Assembly (NCBI RefSeq): GCF_000812465.1
Contig: NZ_JWMA01000037.1
Coordinates: 1-46,107, forward strand
Reading direction: 5' to 3'
Source of the DNA: Cupriavidus sp. IDO
GTDB lineage: Bacteria; Pseudomonadota; Gammaproteobacteria; Burkholderiales; Burkholderiaceae
DNA length: 46,107 bases
The notes under the pieces are model-generated. The model worked only from the letters and a program-made list of their open reading frames with translations, had not been told where the DNA came from and did not search any database. A program made the position numbers and the translations under genes. Positions 33,787 through 43,535 of this stretch are shown piece by piece (the first letter of the stretch is position 1; every line of letters starts with the position of its first letter).

Positions 33787-34980
33787 ATGAAGGCAACTCT
33801 CGGGACAAAGCATTCCCTCAATCGCTGCGCCCTTGCCGGCGCCGTGGCGCTGGCCCTATCGGCTCCCGCCATGGCGCAGACCAGCGTGACGCTCTATGGT
33901 GTCGTCGACGTTCCTGTCGAGTACGTCAGCAAGATGGCCAGCAGCCCGCCGACGCTCACCAACGGTCAGGTCACCTACCAGCCCGGCGGCAGCCGCTTTG
34001 CGATGGGCTCGATCGGCGGCCTGGCCGGCCCGCGCTGGGGTCTGCGCGGTGCTGAAGACCTGGGCGGCGGCAAGCAGGCCATTTTCGTACTGGAAAGCGG
34101 CTTTGGCGTGGACAATGGTGTTTCCGCCAATGGTGGCAGGCTCTTCGGACGGCAGGCGTTCGTCGGGCTGCAAGCAGACGCGGGAAAGTTCATGCTGGGC
34201 CGCCAGTACACACCGCTGTTTGAGACGCTGGCAAACTTCGCACCGCTCCGGTATGCAAGCCTGTACGAGCCAGTGGGCGCGTTGACCGGGCTGAACAACC
34301 GATCGGACAACACAGTGAAGTACTCTGGGACGTTTGGTGCGGTGACGGCCATGGCGCACTATTCCTTCGGGACCGGGGTCGGCCTGACCGGCATGACGCC
34401 GCTGGCGGGTGCTGGCGCGGGCGAAGTGCCCGGCCATTCGCGCGACGACTCGGGCTTCGGCGCCGGGGTGTCCTATCTGTCGAATGGCTTCGGCGCGGCG
34501 CTGGCCTATGACGAATGGCATCCGGCGATCGTTGCCGGGCAGAGCGGCGTGCAGCGCAAGGCAGCAGTCGCTCTCCGGTATAACCGGGGGCCGGCCAGCG
34601 TGATGGGGGGCTATCGCTGGGGCTCCACGGAGTTTGCCAGCGGCGCGACGCTGTCGCGCGACGATTTCTGGTGGGTGGGCGGCAGCTACCAGGCCACCGC
34701 CGCGCTGAACTTCCAGCTCGGCTACTACTACTGGAACATCAAGTCCCTGCGGCTCGCCCCGGCCAGCGCCGAAGGCAATCCAGCCAATCCGTGGGAAGTG
34801 GCGCTGGTGGCGGACTACGCATTCTCGAAGCGTACCGACGTCTATCTGACGACCGCATACGCACGCAATGCCGGCGTGAACTTCGACTCGGCAAATACCG
34901 GCTTTGCGACTGGCTACTTCCCGACGCCGGGACAACGGGGGATGACCGCAGTTGCCGTGGGTGTGCGCCACATTTTCTGA
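33787..34980 (+). CDS. Burkholderia-type general porin
   Basis: A 397-residue outer-membrane porin: signal peptide (about residues 1-30, ending APAMAQ), mature start SVTLYGVVDVPVEYVS, RWGLRGAEDLGGGKQAIFVLESGF and FGRQAFVGLQ, then alternating beta-strands and the terminal VGVRHIF with a final phenylalanine. The long frame is open upstream, but ATG 33787 is the only start giving a signal peptide. As the fifth gene of the set it probably admits the pathway substrate through the outer membrane. Confidence 0.94.
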   Translation: MKATLGTKHSLNRCALAGAVALALSAPAMAQTSVTLYGVVDVPVEYVSKMASSPPTLTNGQVTYQPGGSRFAMGSIGGLAGPRWGLRGAEDLGGGKQAIFVLESGFGVDNGVSANGGRLFGRQAFVGLQADAGKFMLGRQYTPLFETLANFAPLRYASLYEPVGALTGLNNRSDNTVKYSGTFGAVTAMAHYSFGTGVGLTGMTPLAGAGAGEVPGHSRDDSGFGAGVSYLSNGFGAALAYDEWHPAIVAGQSGVQRKAAVALRYNRGPASVMGGYRWGSTEFASGATLSRDDFWWVGGSYQATAALNFQLGYYYWNIKSLRLAPASAEGNPANPWEVALVADYAFSKRTDVYLTTAYARNAGVNFDSANTGFATGYFPTPGQRGMTAVAVGVRHIF

Positions 34981-35083
34981 CGGGCGCAGCGGTGATCCGG
35001 GACAGGGCAGAAGCCTGCCCTTGTCCCATCGGTCGCCAGCCTCCGAGAATCGCCTCCAGTTCAATCCACTCAGGGAGATGGTC

Positions 35084-35295
35084 ATGCGTAATTTTTCCAA
35101 GCGTCGCGTGCCAGGCATCATGATTTCCCTGCTCTGTGGCGCAATCGTTCACCTGCCGGGCGCGCTGGCGGAAAGCGTCGAGCCTTCCGATGCGAGCAAG
35201 ATCGGCCGCTACGCGGACCTGATGACGCTGCCCTTCGACATGCAGGCCCCGACTTACCGGCACATGGATCAACTCTATGCCCGCCGCGAAACTGC
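35084..35295 (+). pseudogene. N-terminal fragment of an exported serine hydrolase
   Basis: An AGGGAGA site and ATG open a signal peptide (to about ALAE, residue 29) followed by a mature start, SDASKIGRYADLMTLPFDMQAPTYRHMDQLYARRE, of the kind found at the N-terminus of beta-lactamase-family (aminohexanoate-dimer-hydrolase-like) proteins. After about residue 70 the base composition changes and homology stops; the catalytic SxxK region is absent. The break near 35295 marks the end of the operon and the start of different DNA. Family assignment is moderate. Confidence 0.45.
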
Positions 35296-35412
35296 GGCCG
35301 TCTCTAACCGATTCGGTCAGTCAAATCCTTACAAACCGGCCATTCGTTCGTCGTGGCGTGCAATAAGGCTACTGTCCCGGCGAGAACGAACCGAAGCGGC
35401 AAATGGCAACTC

Positions 35413-36297
35413 CTACGTCAATCGCAGATCCCACAACACATCAAGTACGTGTTGCGTGGAACGCTCAACGTACCCCGCACGATGTGCAATGCCGAGCCGA
35501 CGCCACAACGCCGGGCGCAGCGGACGCATGACAATGCGCCTGTCGAGTAATGGCGTAGTGGCCTCATGGGGCAACAGCGCTGCGCCGTAACCTGCCGCTA
35601 CCAGGCTCTTGATCGCGTCGTTGTAGTTGAGCTGAATGCGCGGCGCAGGATGCTGCCCCCCAGCCGCGAACCACTCCGCAGTCAGACGCGAGAGACGCGT
35701 GGTCGCGTCATTGAGAATGAGAGGTTGGGCGGCGAGCCATTCAGGCGTGACGCGGGCCGGACATCGCCAATGCGCCGGCACAAAGGCCATCACGGGGTCG
35801 CGGCGCCAAGGCTTTATCACGAGTCCAGCCACCGGGGGCTGAGGCAGTGCGACCAGCCCAACATCCAGCGTTCCATCCGCCAGTCGGGACAGCGTTTCAT
35901 GCGAAGTGAGTACTGCAATCTGAATGTCGATAGCGGGATGGTGCTGGCGCAGCACCTCAAGCGCTTGCGGCAAGAGGTGCGCGATCACGCCAGTCGACGC
36001 ACCGAGCCGCGCGCGCCCTTCGAGCCCCTGCACCTGGCGTTGAATATCGTCTAACGCCTGCTCCGCATTGGCCAGCAGTCGACGCGCGCGCTCCACCAGC
36101 ACCTCTCCGATCGCCGACGGCCTTACATGTCCGCGCTTCCGTGACAGGAGTGGGGCCCCAATGCGGTCTTCGAGTTCGGCGATGTGGAGGCTGACCGTTG
36201 GCGGCGCCAGGTGCAATGCACGCGCCGCATCGGCAAATGAGCCACGGTCGGTAATGGCGACCAGAGTGCGCAAGCGGTCCAGGCTGATCTCTCGCAT
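35413..36297 (-). CDS. LysR family transcriptional regulator
   Basis: A 294-residue regulator with the LysR DNA-binding helix (SLDRLRTLVAITDRGSFADAARALHLAPPTVSLHIAELEDRIGAPL) and a substrate domain starting LGASTGVIAHLLPQALEVL. It is divergent from argC by 129 bases and probably controls it. Its 3' end lies next to the truncated hydrolase but appears complete (ending DLRLT). Confidence 0.94.
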   Translation of the reverse strand: MREISLDRLRTLVAITDRGSFADAARALHLAPPTVSLHIAELEDRIGAPLLSRKRGHVRPSAIGEVLVERARRLLANAEQALDDIQRQVQGLEGRARLGASTGVIAHLLPQALEVLRQHHPAIDIQIAVLTSHETLSRLADGTLDVGLVALPQPPVAGLVIKPWRRDPVMAFVPAHWRCPARVTPEWLAAQPLILNDATTRLSRLTAEWFAAGGQHPAPRIQLNYNDAIKSLVAAGYGAALLPHEATTPLLDRRIVMRPLRPALWRRLGIAHRAGYVERSTQHVLDVLWDLRLT

Positions 36298-36426
36298 GTC
36301 GATGTCCAGATTCAGAAAAAATGAATGTTAACGTTATGAAATTCAACTTTCTCTATTCTAGCGATCTATGGAACATATGGGCTCGTTCTACTTGTTACAG
36401 CCCAAAGTCACTGGAGTATTCCACGT
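36298..36426. promoter_or_regulatory. Divergent LysR/argC promoter region
   Basis: A 129-base AT-rich gap. Around 36321-36345 it holds GTTAAC and AACGTT palindromes within a GAATGTTAACGTTATGAAATTC stretch that could be a LysR T-N11-A site overlapping promoter elements. Confidence 0.5.
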
Positions 36427-37356
36427 ATGAGCTCTCCCGTTGTTTTCATCGACGGCGACCAAGGCACCACCGGGTTGCAAATCCACGAACGGCTGCGCAA
36501 CCGGACCGACCTTAGACTGTTCACGCTTGCCGCTGCGGAACGCAAAGATCCGCGGCGTCGCGCAGAAGCCATCAACGCCTGCGACATCGCCATCCTCTGT
36601 TTGCCTGATGCCGCCGCGCGCGAGGCAGTGGGCGCCATTGTTAATCCTGCCGTCAGAGTAATCGACGCAAGTTCCGCCCACCGCACACAGCAGGACTGGA
36701 CATACGGCTTTCCGGAAATGACGCTGGGACAGGCTGAGCGCATTGCGAACGCACGTCGGGTCACCAATCCCGGTTGCTATCCGACCGGTGCAATTGGCTT
36801 GCTGCGTCCCCTGTTGCAGGCTGGGCTCATACCAGGCAACTACCCTATCAGCATTCACGCGGTGTCCGGCTACTCCGGACGCGGGCGTGCCGGCGTGGAG
36901 GAACATGAGGGGCAGGGTGCCATCAACGCGCCTTCATACCAGGTATATGGTCTGGAACTCGCGCACAAGCACACCCCGGAGATCCAGCAGCACGCCGGGC
37001 TCGCGCAGCGTCCCATCTTTGTTCCTGCGATTGGTGCGTTCCGCCAGGGCATCGTGCTGACGGTCCCCTTGGAGTTGCGGCTGCTGGCACCCAACGTGGA
37101 TGGCGCCACGTTACACGCATGCCTCGCACGCCACTATGCCGAGGCGGCCCACGTATGTGTCTTGCCGCTGCACGAATCGTGTGTCTTGAAGCACCTGGAT
37201 CCGCAGGTGATGAACGGTACGAACGACATGCGCTTAAGCGTATTTCCTAACATGGAACACGGGCACGTCCTGCTGTCCGCGGTTTTCGATAATCTTGGCA
37301 AAGGCGCATCCGGCGCTGCGGTGCAGAACCTGAACCTGATGCTCACGCAGCAATAA
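36427..37356 (+). CDS. argC: N-acetyl-gamma-glutamyl-phosphate reductase, short type
   Basis: ArgC reduces N-acetylglutamyl phosphate to the semialdehyde in arginine synthesis. The 309-residue length and opening [19 protein letters not shown] are those of the shorter (type 2) ArgC. Catalytic C117 in [12 protein letters not shown] is intact, with [19 protein letters not shown] and the late [16 protein letters not shown] segment ([13 protein letters not shown]). It is not among other arginine genes but beside a dedicated LysR gene, which is unusual and may mean a second copy with its own signal. No ribosome-binding site is obvious. Confidence 0.92.
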   Translation: MSSPVVFIDGDQGTTGLQIHERLRNRTDLRLFTLAAAERKDPRRRAEAINACDIAILCLPDAAAREAVGAIVNPAVRVIDASSAHRTQQDWTYGFPEMTLGQAERIANARRVTNPGCYPTGAIGLLRPLLQAGLIPGNYPISIHAVSGYSGRGRAGVEEHEGQGAINAPSYQVYGLELAHKHTPEIQQHAGLAQRPIFVPAIGAFRQGIVLTVPLELRLLAPNVDGATLHACLARHYAEAAHVCVLPLHESCVLKHLDPQVMNGTNDMRLSVFPNMEHGHVLLSAVFDNLGKGASGAAVQNLNLMLTQQ

Positions 37357-37651
37357 TGACCGATGGCTCGAGCTAACGTTCGGCCGCACCCATATGCCAA
37401 CGATTGTTGCCAATCTGGTCGTGGCCGTCGAATGTCTCAAACTGGGAAGTGACGGTGGCCGGAGGCCAGGTCGCCGTCCGCCCTAACCCTTTTCGCGATT
37501 CAAGTCCTCGCCTCGTCGACGTCGGCTATCCAGGGATTCTGTTGAAAAACCCGGTTTTGGCCTCGGCCAGGATAGGAGTGCGCGTGCCGAGGGGCTCTCG
37601 TTGATCCGCAGCGCTCGAGCTTCCAGGGTCTTGCGACCCGGTGCGTCGTTG

Positions 37652-38378
37652 CTACGCCGCTATTGCATTCGGATCTTCACCGAACGGCATCAACCGCTTT
37701 GCCATTCGTCGCAGGTTTTGCGCTGTTGCTGCTAATAGAAACTCGTCCTGCGCTCCGGTTACCCTCGTAGCCGCAAGCGATCCAGCTTCAAGATTCGTTT
37801 CCGATGGGCAAATAGCTCCACCTTCTTTCGCTCCCGGCGCGACTGCTTGAACTCGGGCGTCACCGCTAGCTTCCGTGCAACGTCACGCGCGTTCTCATGG
37901 ACGCTGCGCGCGATCTTGCGGAATGGCATGTTCGGGCAGCATTGATTCTTCATCGCGCATCCGCCGCAGTCGTGCTGGCTGGATCGATAGATGATGGTGT
38001 CGGCCTTCGTGACGTGAGTGCGGGGGGGGCGTATATGCACGCCAATCGCTGCGCAGAGCGTTCCCACCGGGGCAGCGGTACTCATTGACTTCCTCGTCCC
38101 AACGCAAGTCCTCTCGCGGGAACGTGCCGTCATCGCGGCGGGTTTTGTCCAAAACTGGAACATGAGGCGCTATCGCCTTCTCTTCGACCATCCACCCGAG
38201 CAATGGCGCCGGTCCCATAGGCGGTATCACCGGCAAGGCGCTCAGCTTCAAGTGCAAAGCGTTCTTCGACTCGATCGCGAGCCTCCTCAACGAGGAGCTC
38301 GGCGACGATGTCTGCTAGCGATCCGTGGAGACTCTCGATATCAACACGGGCTGAGGCGGACGTTTCCCTGCAAGCCAT
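37652..38378 (-). mobile_element. Decayed IS1182-family transposase
   Basis: Pieces of one DDE transposase appear in succession in different frames: RVEERFALEAERLAGDTAYGTG, then LLGWMVEEKAIAPHVPVLDKTRRDDGTFPRED, then YRSSQHDCGGCAMKNQCCPNMPFRKIARSVHENARDVAR and RRERKKVELFAHRKRILKLDRLRLRG, and last TGAQDEFLLAATAQNLRRMAKRL before a stop. At least three frameshifts and loss of the first half of the gene make it inactive. The 295 bases on its left have no gene; a GTTGAAAAACCCGGTTTTGG stretch near 37541 may be part of the element's end. No target duplication could be found. Confidence 0.85.
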
Positions 38379-38736
38379 GGCGGAAGCCGGAAAAAGGACG
38401 GGTACGAACTTGAACCGGGCGACTTCCGGCCAGCGTGCAATGGAGACTATTCCGATCCCCTAACCATTCGACTCTGCAGGTCTCGCCCAACGACTACGAA
38501 TCCTTCTGTTGCGGAGACGCGTTGTTGGCGCCTTCGCGCGTCACAAGGACGGTTGCGCGAATGTTGCACCATAAAAATCGCTGCGATTGGTGCCGATGCG
38601 ACAACAGAGTGGGTACCGTGAGAGCACTACCGCGTGGTCTGTCGAAGCGTATTATTCCGTCCAAGCCGACCCCAAGGCAAATAAAGCCGCGCAGCCTCGG
38701 TGAGCTCAACTTTTAGTCAACTGCCAGCGGAGAATC
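38379..38736. other. Gap between the transposase remnant and the AhpD-like gene
   Basis: About 360 bases without a supported gene. The lower GC and lack of coding bias fit decayed element DNA. The promoter of the following genes is presumably at its right end. Confidence 0.4.
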
Positions 38737-39216
38737 ATGATGCAACGCCTTAACTACTTCCAGCAGTCCTCCGAACTGACCAAGAAGCTCATAGAGTTCG
38801 GCGCGCTCTTCCAGAAGACCACGATCGAAGAGCCCATTCGCGAGCTCGTCGAGATTCGCGCATCGCAGCTCAATGGCTGCGCGTTCTGCGTCGACATGCA
38901 TATCAAGATGGCAAAGATCCACGGCGAGCGCGAACTGCGCCTGCATCATGTGGCGATCTGGCGCGAGTCGACGCTGTTCTCGCCGCGCGAACGCGCCGCG
39001 CTGGCCTGGACCGAGGTGCTGACCAGGCTTCCCGCCGACGGCGTGCCCGACGATATCTATGAGCGCGTGCGCACCCAGTACAGCGAGAAGGAACTGTCGG
39101 ACCTCACCTTCCTGGTGGGGGCGATCAATACCTGGAATCGCCTGAACGTGGCGTTCCGCATGGTGCCTGGTTCGTCGGACAAGGCGTTCGGGCTCGACAA
39201 GGCCAATCTCGCGTGA
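38737..39216 (+). CDS. Carboxymuconolactone decarboxylase/AhpD-like protein
   Basis: The 159-residue all-helical protein carries the AhpD redox motif C48-x2-C51 with H55 (LNGCAFCVDMH), in the setting that makes alkylhydroperoxidase-type proteins active: the two cysteines form the disulphide and the histidine acts as proton relay. FSPRERAALAWTEVLT and the C-terminal LTFLVGAINTWNRLNVAFRM segment fit the family. GGAGAATC precedes a double ATG. Sits directly before a flavin oxidoreductase on the same strand, a likely redox partner. Confidence 0.92.
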   Translation: MMQRLNYFQQSSELTKKLIEFGALFQKTTIEEPIRELVEIRASQLNGCAFCVDMHIKMAKIHGERELRLHHVAIWRESTLFSPRERAALAWTEVLTRLPADGVPDDIYERVRTQYSEKELSDLTFLVGAINTWNRLNVAFRMVPGSSDKAFGLDKANLA

Positions 39217-39388
39217 CGTCAAGAAGGTGATCGCCTCGTTTGCCGCATGCGGCTAGCGATGCTTCGCCCCTCCGTTCCGACGCGCCTCCTATACGCAAGT
39301 CTTGCCATGGCACGCCCGGTGCACGACTGCGTTTCGAGGACTGGACCGATGCGCTTGCACGCAAGGCAGGCCACCACATCCATCCGCC

Positions 39389-41086
39389 ATGGACATCTCC
39401 GCCCAACACAAGTCGTCCGCCGATGTATCCGGCGCTGTGCCGGATGCGGTCCCGGCCGTCGTAGTCTTGCACCAGCGGCAGATGTATCCGCACTTATCCG
39501 CCGCCGATATCGCGCGCATCGCGCCCTATGGCCGGGAACAGACCTGGCAGGCCGGCGAGTACGTGGTACGTACCGGGGATCCGGCCAATGGCATGATCCT
39601 CGTCATCGAGGGGCGTGTGCGCATCGTGCAGCGCGATGGGATCGGTGACAGCGCTCTGGCCTCCGAGCAGGGGCCCGGCAATTTTCTGGCCGAAATCGGC
39701 CAGCTTTCTGGCACGCCCGAACTCGTCGACGGCATCGCCATCGAGGATGTGCGCGCCATCGTCGTGCGCCCGGCGTGCTTGCGCGCGCTGATGGTGGCCG
39801 AGGCCGCGCTCGGCGAGGTGATCATGCAGGCGATGATGCTGCGCCGCACGGCCCTGATCCAGCGTGGACGCGGGCCGACGCTGATCGGCCGTGGGAGCGA
39901 TCCGGCCATGTTCGACCTGCAGGCGCTCCTGCGGCGTAACAACTATCCGTACTCGGTGGTTGACATCGACGCCGATGCTGAAGCGGCGGAAATGCCCAGC
40001 AAGTTCGATGCCACCGACGACGATCTGCCGCTCGTCATCGACCCTAATGGCACGGTGCTGCGCCGTCCCGATACCACGCAGGTGCTGTCGTGCCTGGGCT
40101 TGCTGCCGCATATCGATGGCAGCCGGATCTATGATGTGGCGATCGTCGGCGCGGGCCCGGCCGGGCTGGCGGCGGCGGTCTATGCGGCGTCGGAAGGGTT
40201 GCCCGTGATCGTGCTCGATGCGTTGTCGCCGGGCGGTCAGGCCGGTGCCAGCGCGCGCATCGAGAACTACCTGGGATTTCCCGCCGGCATTTCGGGCCAT
40301 GCGCTTACCACCAATGCTTATGCGCAGGCGCAGAAGTTCGGCGCGCATATCGCCTTTCCCACGGAAATCGAACGGCTCGATTGCGGCGCCATACACCAGT
40401 TGCGTACGCGGGCCGGCGATACAATCCAGGCGCGTACCGTCATCATCGCCAGCGGCGCCGCGTACCGTCGGCCGCCGATTCCGCACCGGGCCGAGTTCGA
40501 AGGGAGTGGCGTCTACTACTGGGCGTCGCCGGTGGAAGCCAAGCTCTGCGCCAAGCGGGAAGTCATGCTGGTGGGTGGCGGCAATTCCGCCGGCCAGGCC
40601 GCCGTATTCCTGGGCGCCCATGTCGCGCACGTCCACGTTGTGATTCGCGGCGACAGCCTCGACACCAGCATGTCGCGCTACCTGATCGACCGCATCGCCG
40701 CGCAGCGCAACATCACGGTCCATGCCCGCACCGAAGTGGTGGACCTCGAAGGCAATACGCGGCTGACAGGCGTAACCCTGCGTGATTGCAATATGGGCAC
40801 GCAGATGACGATGCGGGTGCAGCACGTGTTCCTGTTTACTGGCGCGCAGCCGAACACATCGTGGCTGGACGGCTGCGATGTGGGGGTAGATGCCAAGGGG
40901 TTCGTGCTGACCGGCATAGACGCCGGGCTGCAGTCCAATACGCTGGAAACCTGCGTGTCGGGCGTCTTCGCCATCGGCGATGTCCGCTCCGGCTCGACCA
41001 AGCGCGTGGCCACCGCGGTGGGCGAGGGCGCAGCGGTTGTGTCGCAGATCCACGCCTATCTGGCTGTCGCTCGGGAAGCGGCCTGA
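39389..41086 (+). CDS. cNMP-binding, thioredoxin-reductase-like FAD oxidoreductase
   Basis: A 565-residue three-part protein. Residues about 25-140 are a cyclic-nucleotide-binding domain (GEYVVRTGDPANGMILVIEGRVRIVQ). About 165-245 are a glutaredoxin-like fold lacking a CxxC. From 250 on is a thioredoxin-reductase-type flavoenzyme: FAD motif GAGPAG (254-259), NAD(P)H motif GGGNSAG (396-402) and C-terminal GVFAIGDV. The redox CxxC of true thioredoxin reductase is missing; the place reads YYWASPVEAKLC (376-387). It therefore cannot pass electrons through its own dithiol. Start at ATG 39389; about 170 bases downstream of the AhpD-like gene. Confidence 0.92.
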   Translation: MDISAQHKSSADVSGAVPDAVPAVVVLHQRQMYPHLSAADIARIAPYGREQTWQAGEYVVRTGDPANGMILVIEGRVRIVQRDGIGDSALASEQGPGNFLAEIGQLSGTPELVDGIAIEDVRAIVVRPACLRALMVAEAALGEVIMQAMMLRRTALIQRGRGPTLIGRGSDPAMFDLQALLRRNNYPYSVVDIDADAEAAEMPSKFDATDDDLPLVIDPNGTVLRRPDTTQVLSCLGLLPHIDGSRIYDVAIVGAGPAGLAAAVYAASEGLPVIVLDALSPGGQAGASARIENYLGFPAGISGHALTTNAYAQAQKFGAHIAFPTEIERLDCGAIHQLRTRAGDTIQARTVIIASGAAYRRPPIPHRAEFEGSGVYYWASPVEAKLCAKREVMLVGGGNSAGQAAVFLGAHVAHVHVVIRGDSLDTSMSRYLIDRIAAQRNITVHARTEVVDLEGNTRLTGVTLRDCNMGTQMTMRVQHVFLFTGAQPNTSWLDGCDVGVDAKGFVLTGIDAGLQSNTLETCVSGVFAIGDVRSGSTKRVATAVGEGAAVVSQIHAYLAVAREAA

Positions 41087-41503
41087 GGCCATCGGGGCAG
41101 GCTCTCTGGGCGCCCGTGTTGTCTCGCTACTGGTGATTGGTACACGTCCCTGGATATGCGCGAGGTGGGCCATGGCGTCGAAGGCTGTTCGCTGCAGGGC
41201 ACACTCCGCTGTGCGGTACAGGCGATCAAGCGAAGCGATCCGGACTCCTGCGTCGGACGTTTGTGAAGGCTTACTGAATGTCTTCCGAATGCCCGTACCT
41301 TCAAAAGTATCCGTCGACAGGCCGCGCCACTGGACTAATTCGGAACCAACGCGTACCAGAGGTATACGCTCGTCCCATCGTTGAACACGAACATCTGTCG
41401 GCGACGATAACCGCGCATAGCCGCGCCGACGCTTACTGAGCGGTTCGGAGGTTTTTGAGCCCGGGACTGCACCGCTTCTACCCACAACTGGAGGGGGTGT
41501 AGC
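41087..41503. other. Gap without a recognisable gene
   Basis: About 400 bases. A minus-strand tail ending RRRQMFVFNDGTSVYLWYALVPN at 41335 looks coding-like but has no start or family; I cannot call a gene. Confidence 0.4.
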
Positions 41504-41688
41504 GTGAGCCGGTCATCGTTATCACCGGCGCTTCGCAAGGCATGGGAGCAAAGCATTTCGCTGCCGGGGGCACCACGTTGCCGCAACGGCCCGCTCCATC
41601 AAAGCGACTGACGACGCCGACCTGTTGGCCGTGGCAGGCGATATCGGCGAACCCGCTACCGCGCGCCGTGTGATCGACGATCAAAACG
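41504..41688 (+). pseudogene. SDR gene remnant with frameshift
   Basis: VIVITGASQGMGA begins the Rossmann motif of a short-chain dehydrogenase right after an in-frame stop; the match then continues in another frame from 41583 as ATARSIKATDDADLLAVAGDIGEPATARRVIDD and ends. Only about 60 codons of a 250-codon gene remain. Dead. Confidence 0.75.
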
Positions 41689-42087
41689 ACCCAGGCGCGA
41701 TAATCCCGCGGCACGCGGCGTGGGTGAGGCGGGCGGTGGCGAGAGTCTCAAAATGGCCGGATTCCGACGTAGGCCCACCCGCGCGCATGGGTGCGCGCGC
41801 GCCAGAGGCAACTACCGACGGCCGTAGGTCGAGCCGGTTGCCGATGACCGCTCTCAATCCTATAGCAGACCTTTGTGTTCTGCGGTCAATGCGGCGCTCC
41901 GAGCAAAGCAACTTGGGGTCAAGAGCTCTGCAAAGTAGGCACAATTCTCGTGGGCTGTGGGCCGGAGTGTTGTGCCGCAGTGACACCCCACTTCGAGCGT
42001 CGTGGGTGCGCGAATTTCCTTGCTAGATTGTCCGTTACCACCAAATCGGTTCAAATTGTGGGGCAATCATGGGCGGTTCGATGACCA
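41689..42087. other. Gap between remnants
   Basis: About 400 bases with no supported gene; short GC-rich repeats (GCGCGCATGGGTGCGCGCGC near 41780-41800) form a small palindrome of unknown meaning. Confidence 0.35.
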
Positions 42088-42255
42088 ATGCGCTTGGTTC
42101 GCTCCTTGCGCATAGTTTTCGGAGTTTCCCTTCTGGCCTTATTCATTCTTCCTGTTTCCGGTTGCGGCGATACAACCATGAAGTGGAAGGAGCAGGTCGA
42201 TCTCCAAAATAACGAGACAATCATTGCAATTGCTGATATCAGACTGAAAAACAGT
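42088..42255 (+). pseudogene. Truncated lipoprotein
   Basis: The ATG opens a clear lipoprotein signal (basic start, hydrophobic core, lipobox PVSGC, cysteine at residue 26) followed by GDTTMKWKEQVDLQNNET, the start of a family of small proteobacterial lipoproteins. After about residue 50 the sequence loses that resemblance and the frame runs on into the LuxR gene (stop at 42459). It reads as a gene cut off by a rearrangement near 42230-42255. Confidence 0.55.
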
Positions 42256-42353
42256 CGACGGGCTCCAAGTCAGCGCTTCCGCACCAAGGCTATTGTCAGG
42301 CGAGCCCAAGATCACCGAAGATTGGTGATTCGCCCGTTCTTCCTGGGGACGAC

Positions 42354-43154
42354 ATGCATCCACTCTCGGATTCCGCCAACCAATCGCACCGCGATGACGT
42401 CTTTGCACTCTGGGACCGGCTCGCCGAGTTCTCCGCAGGCGAAGCCGATGCCGCGCTGACCCATTTACTAACCACGCTCTGTGCGATGGTCACGGCACAG
42501 AATGCACTTTGGGCTGTAGTTGTGCGATTACCTTCGCTCGCGCGAAAGGATCCCCTGTTCGGCTGGCGTCCACGCCTGGTTCGGCTCCTGCATCCTGTAC
42601 CCGCGATGGTCGCTTCCGTGCAGGAGCAGTTCGACACGCTATGGTCCGGCAACGTCGATTCGTCACATGTCGTGGCCGCGTCGGGGAACGAGCCGTTCCG
42701 CGCCAACCTGCTCTTCGAGGCGATGCCCGCCGAATGGTTTGAAGGTGCCCACTATCGCCGCCACTACCTCGAAGTCGGTCACGCCGACAGCATCCAGGTG
42801 CGTTGTTCGCTCAACGATGATGTGCGAATTCATCTTTTCGTGTTTCGCGATCTGCAAGCCCCCCGCTTCTCTGCGCCGGATCTCGAGCTTCTGGGCTTCG
42901 TGATGCATGGGCTGAGATGGTACTACCGGCAGCAACTGCTCAGCCACGGCCTGCTCATCGCCGATGCTTCGCTGACGTCGGCCGAGCGAAGGGTGCTGCT
43001 GGGGCTGCTCGACGGACTGACGGAAAAGCAGATCGCGCAGAAACTCGAGCAAAGTCCGAACACGACTCATGTCCATATCAAGTCGATCTACACAAAATTC
43101 AACGTCCGGAATCGCTCGACGCTCACCGCGCTGTGGCTCGGCAAGTTGCGATAG
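42354..43154 (+). CDS. LuxR-type transcriptional regulator
   Basis: The 266-residue protein ends with a LuxR helix-turn-helix at about residues 202-262 (LTSAERRVLLGLLDGLTEKQIAQKLEQSPNTTHVHIKSIYTKFNVRNRSTLTALWLG). The N-terminal 200 residues form an unassigned sensory region with aromatic-rich segments (LLFEAMPAEWFEGAHYRRHYLEVGH); no receiver or autoinducer domain is evident. GGGGACGAC precedes the ATG. Neighbours are remnants and a DMT exporter, so its targets are not clear. Confidence 0.88.
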   Translation: MHPLSDSANQSHRDDVFALWDRLAEFSAGEADAALTHLLTTLCAMVTAQNALWAVVVRLPSLARKDPLFGWRPRLVRLLHPVPAMVASVQEQFDTLWSGNVDSSHVVAASGNEPFRANLLFEAMPAEWFEGAHYRRHYLEVGHADSIQVRCSLNDDVRIHLFVFRDLQAPRFSAPDLELLGFVMHGLRWYYRQQLLSHGLLIADASLTSAERRVLLGLLDGLTEKQIAQKLEQSPNTTHVHIKSIYTKFNVRNRSTLTALWLGKLR

Positions 43155-43279
43155 CGAATTGCAGACGCGGCGGCGTTGGGGGCAATTGAGCGTAGTAGCC
43201 TGGCATTGAGTTCGCCCTGTCACAAGCGGTCTGCGCAAGAATCTCAGCGCGGATCGTACGGAGGATTGGAGCGGCTCGG

Positions 43280-43411
43280 CTAAGGTGCGAACAGATCCAA
43301 CCCCGCCAGGGCCGGCGCGCCGCTCAGCGCAATTGCGGCCGTAGAATCTACGAGAATCAGGATTGCAGCCGACAGCCAGCAGGTGAAGGTGAAACCAATT
43401 GCTGCTTTCAT
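43280..43411 (-). CDS. Possible small membrane protein, 43 aa
   Basis: An open frame of 43 residues with one hydrophobic segment (KAAIGFTFTCWLSAAILILV) and a short alanine-rich end. Ribosome-binding site weak (CAGGTG). Upstream of the convergent LuxR end and downstream of nothing obvious. May be real; no family. Confidence 0.3.
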   Translation of the reverse strand: MKAAIGFTFTCWLSAAILILVDSTAAIALSGAPALAGLDLFAP

Positions 43412-43535
43412 CGTGGCACCTGACTCGTAGATGGGCTGCGGCGAGCCAAGCCGGCCCGCAAACTGAATGACTGCCTCAACGAAAGCGCAGAATGCATCTT
43501 CCCCAAGGAGGCATCACTAACATCGAGCCTTGACG

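Noticed and set aside
39494..41485. A 663-codon minus-strand frame opposite the FAD oxidoreductase
   Set aside because: It is antisense to an unmistakable flavoenzyme, and its composition is that of a shadow frame.
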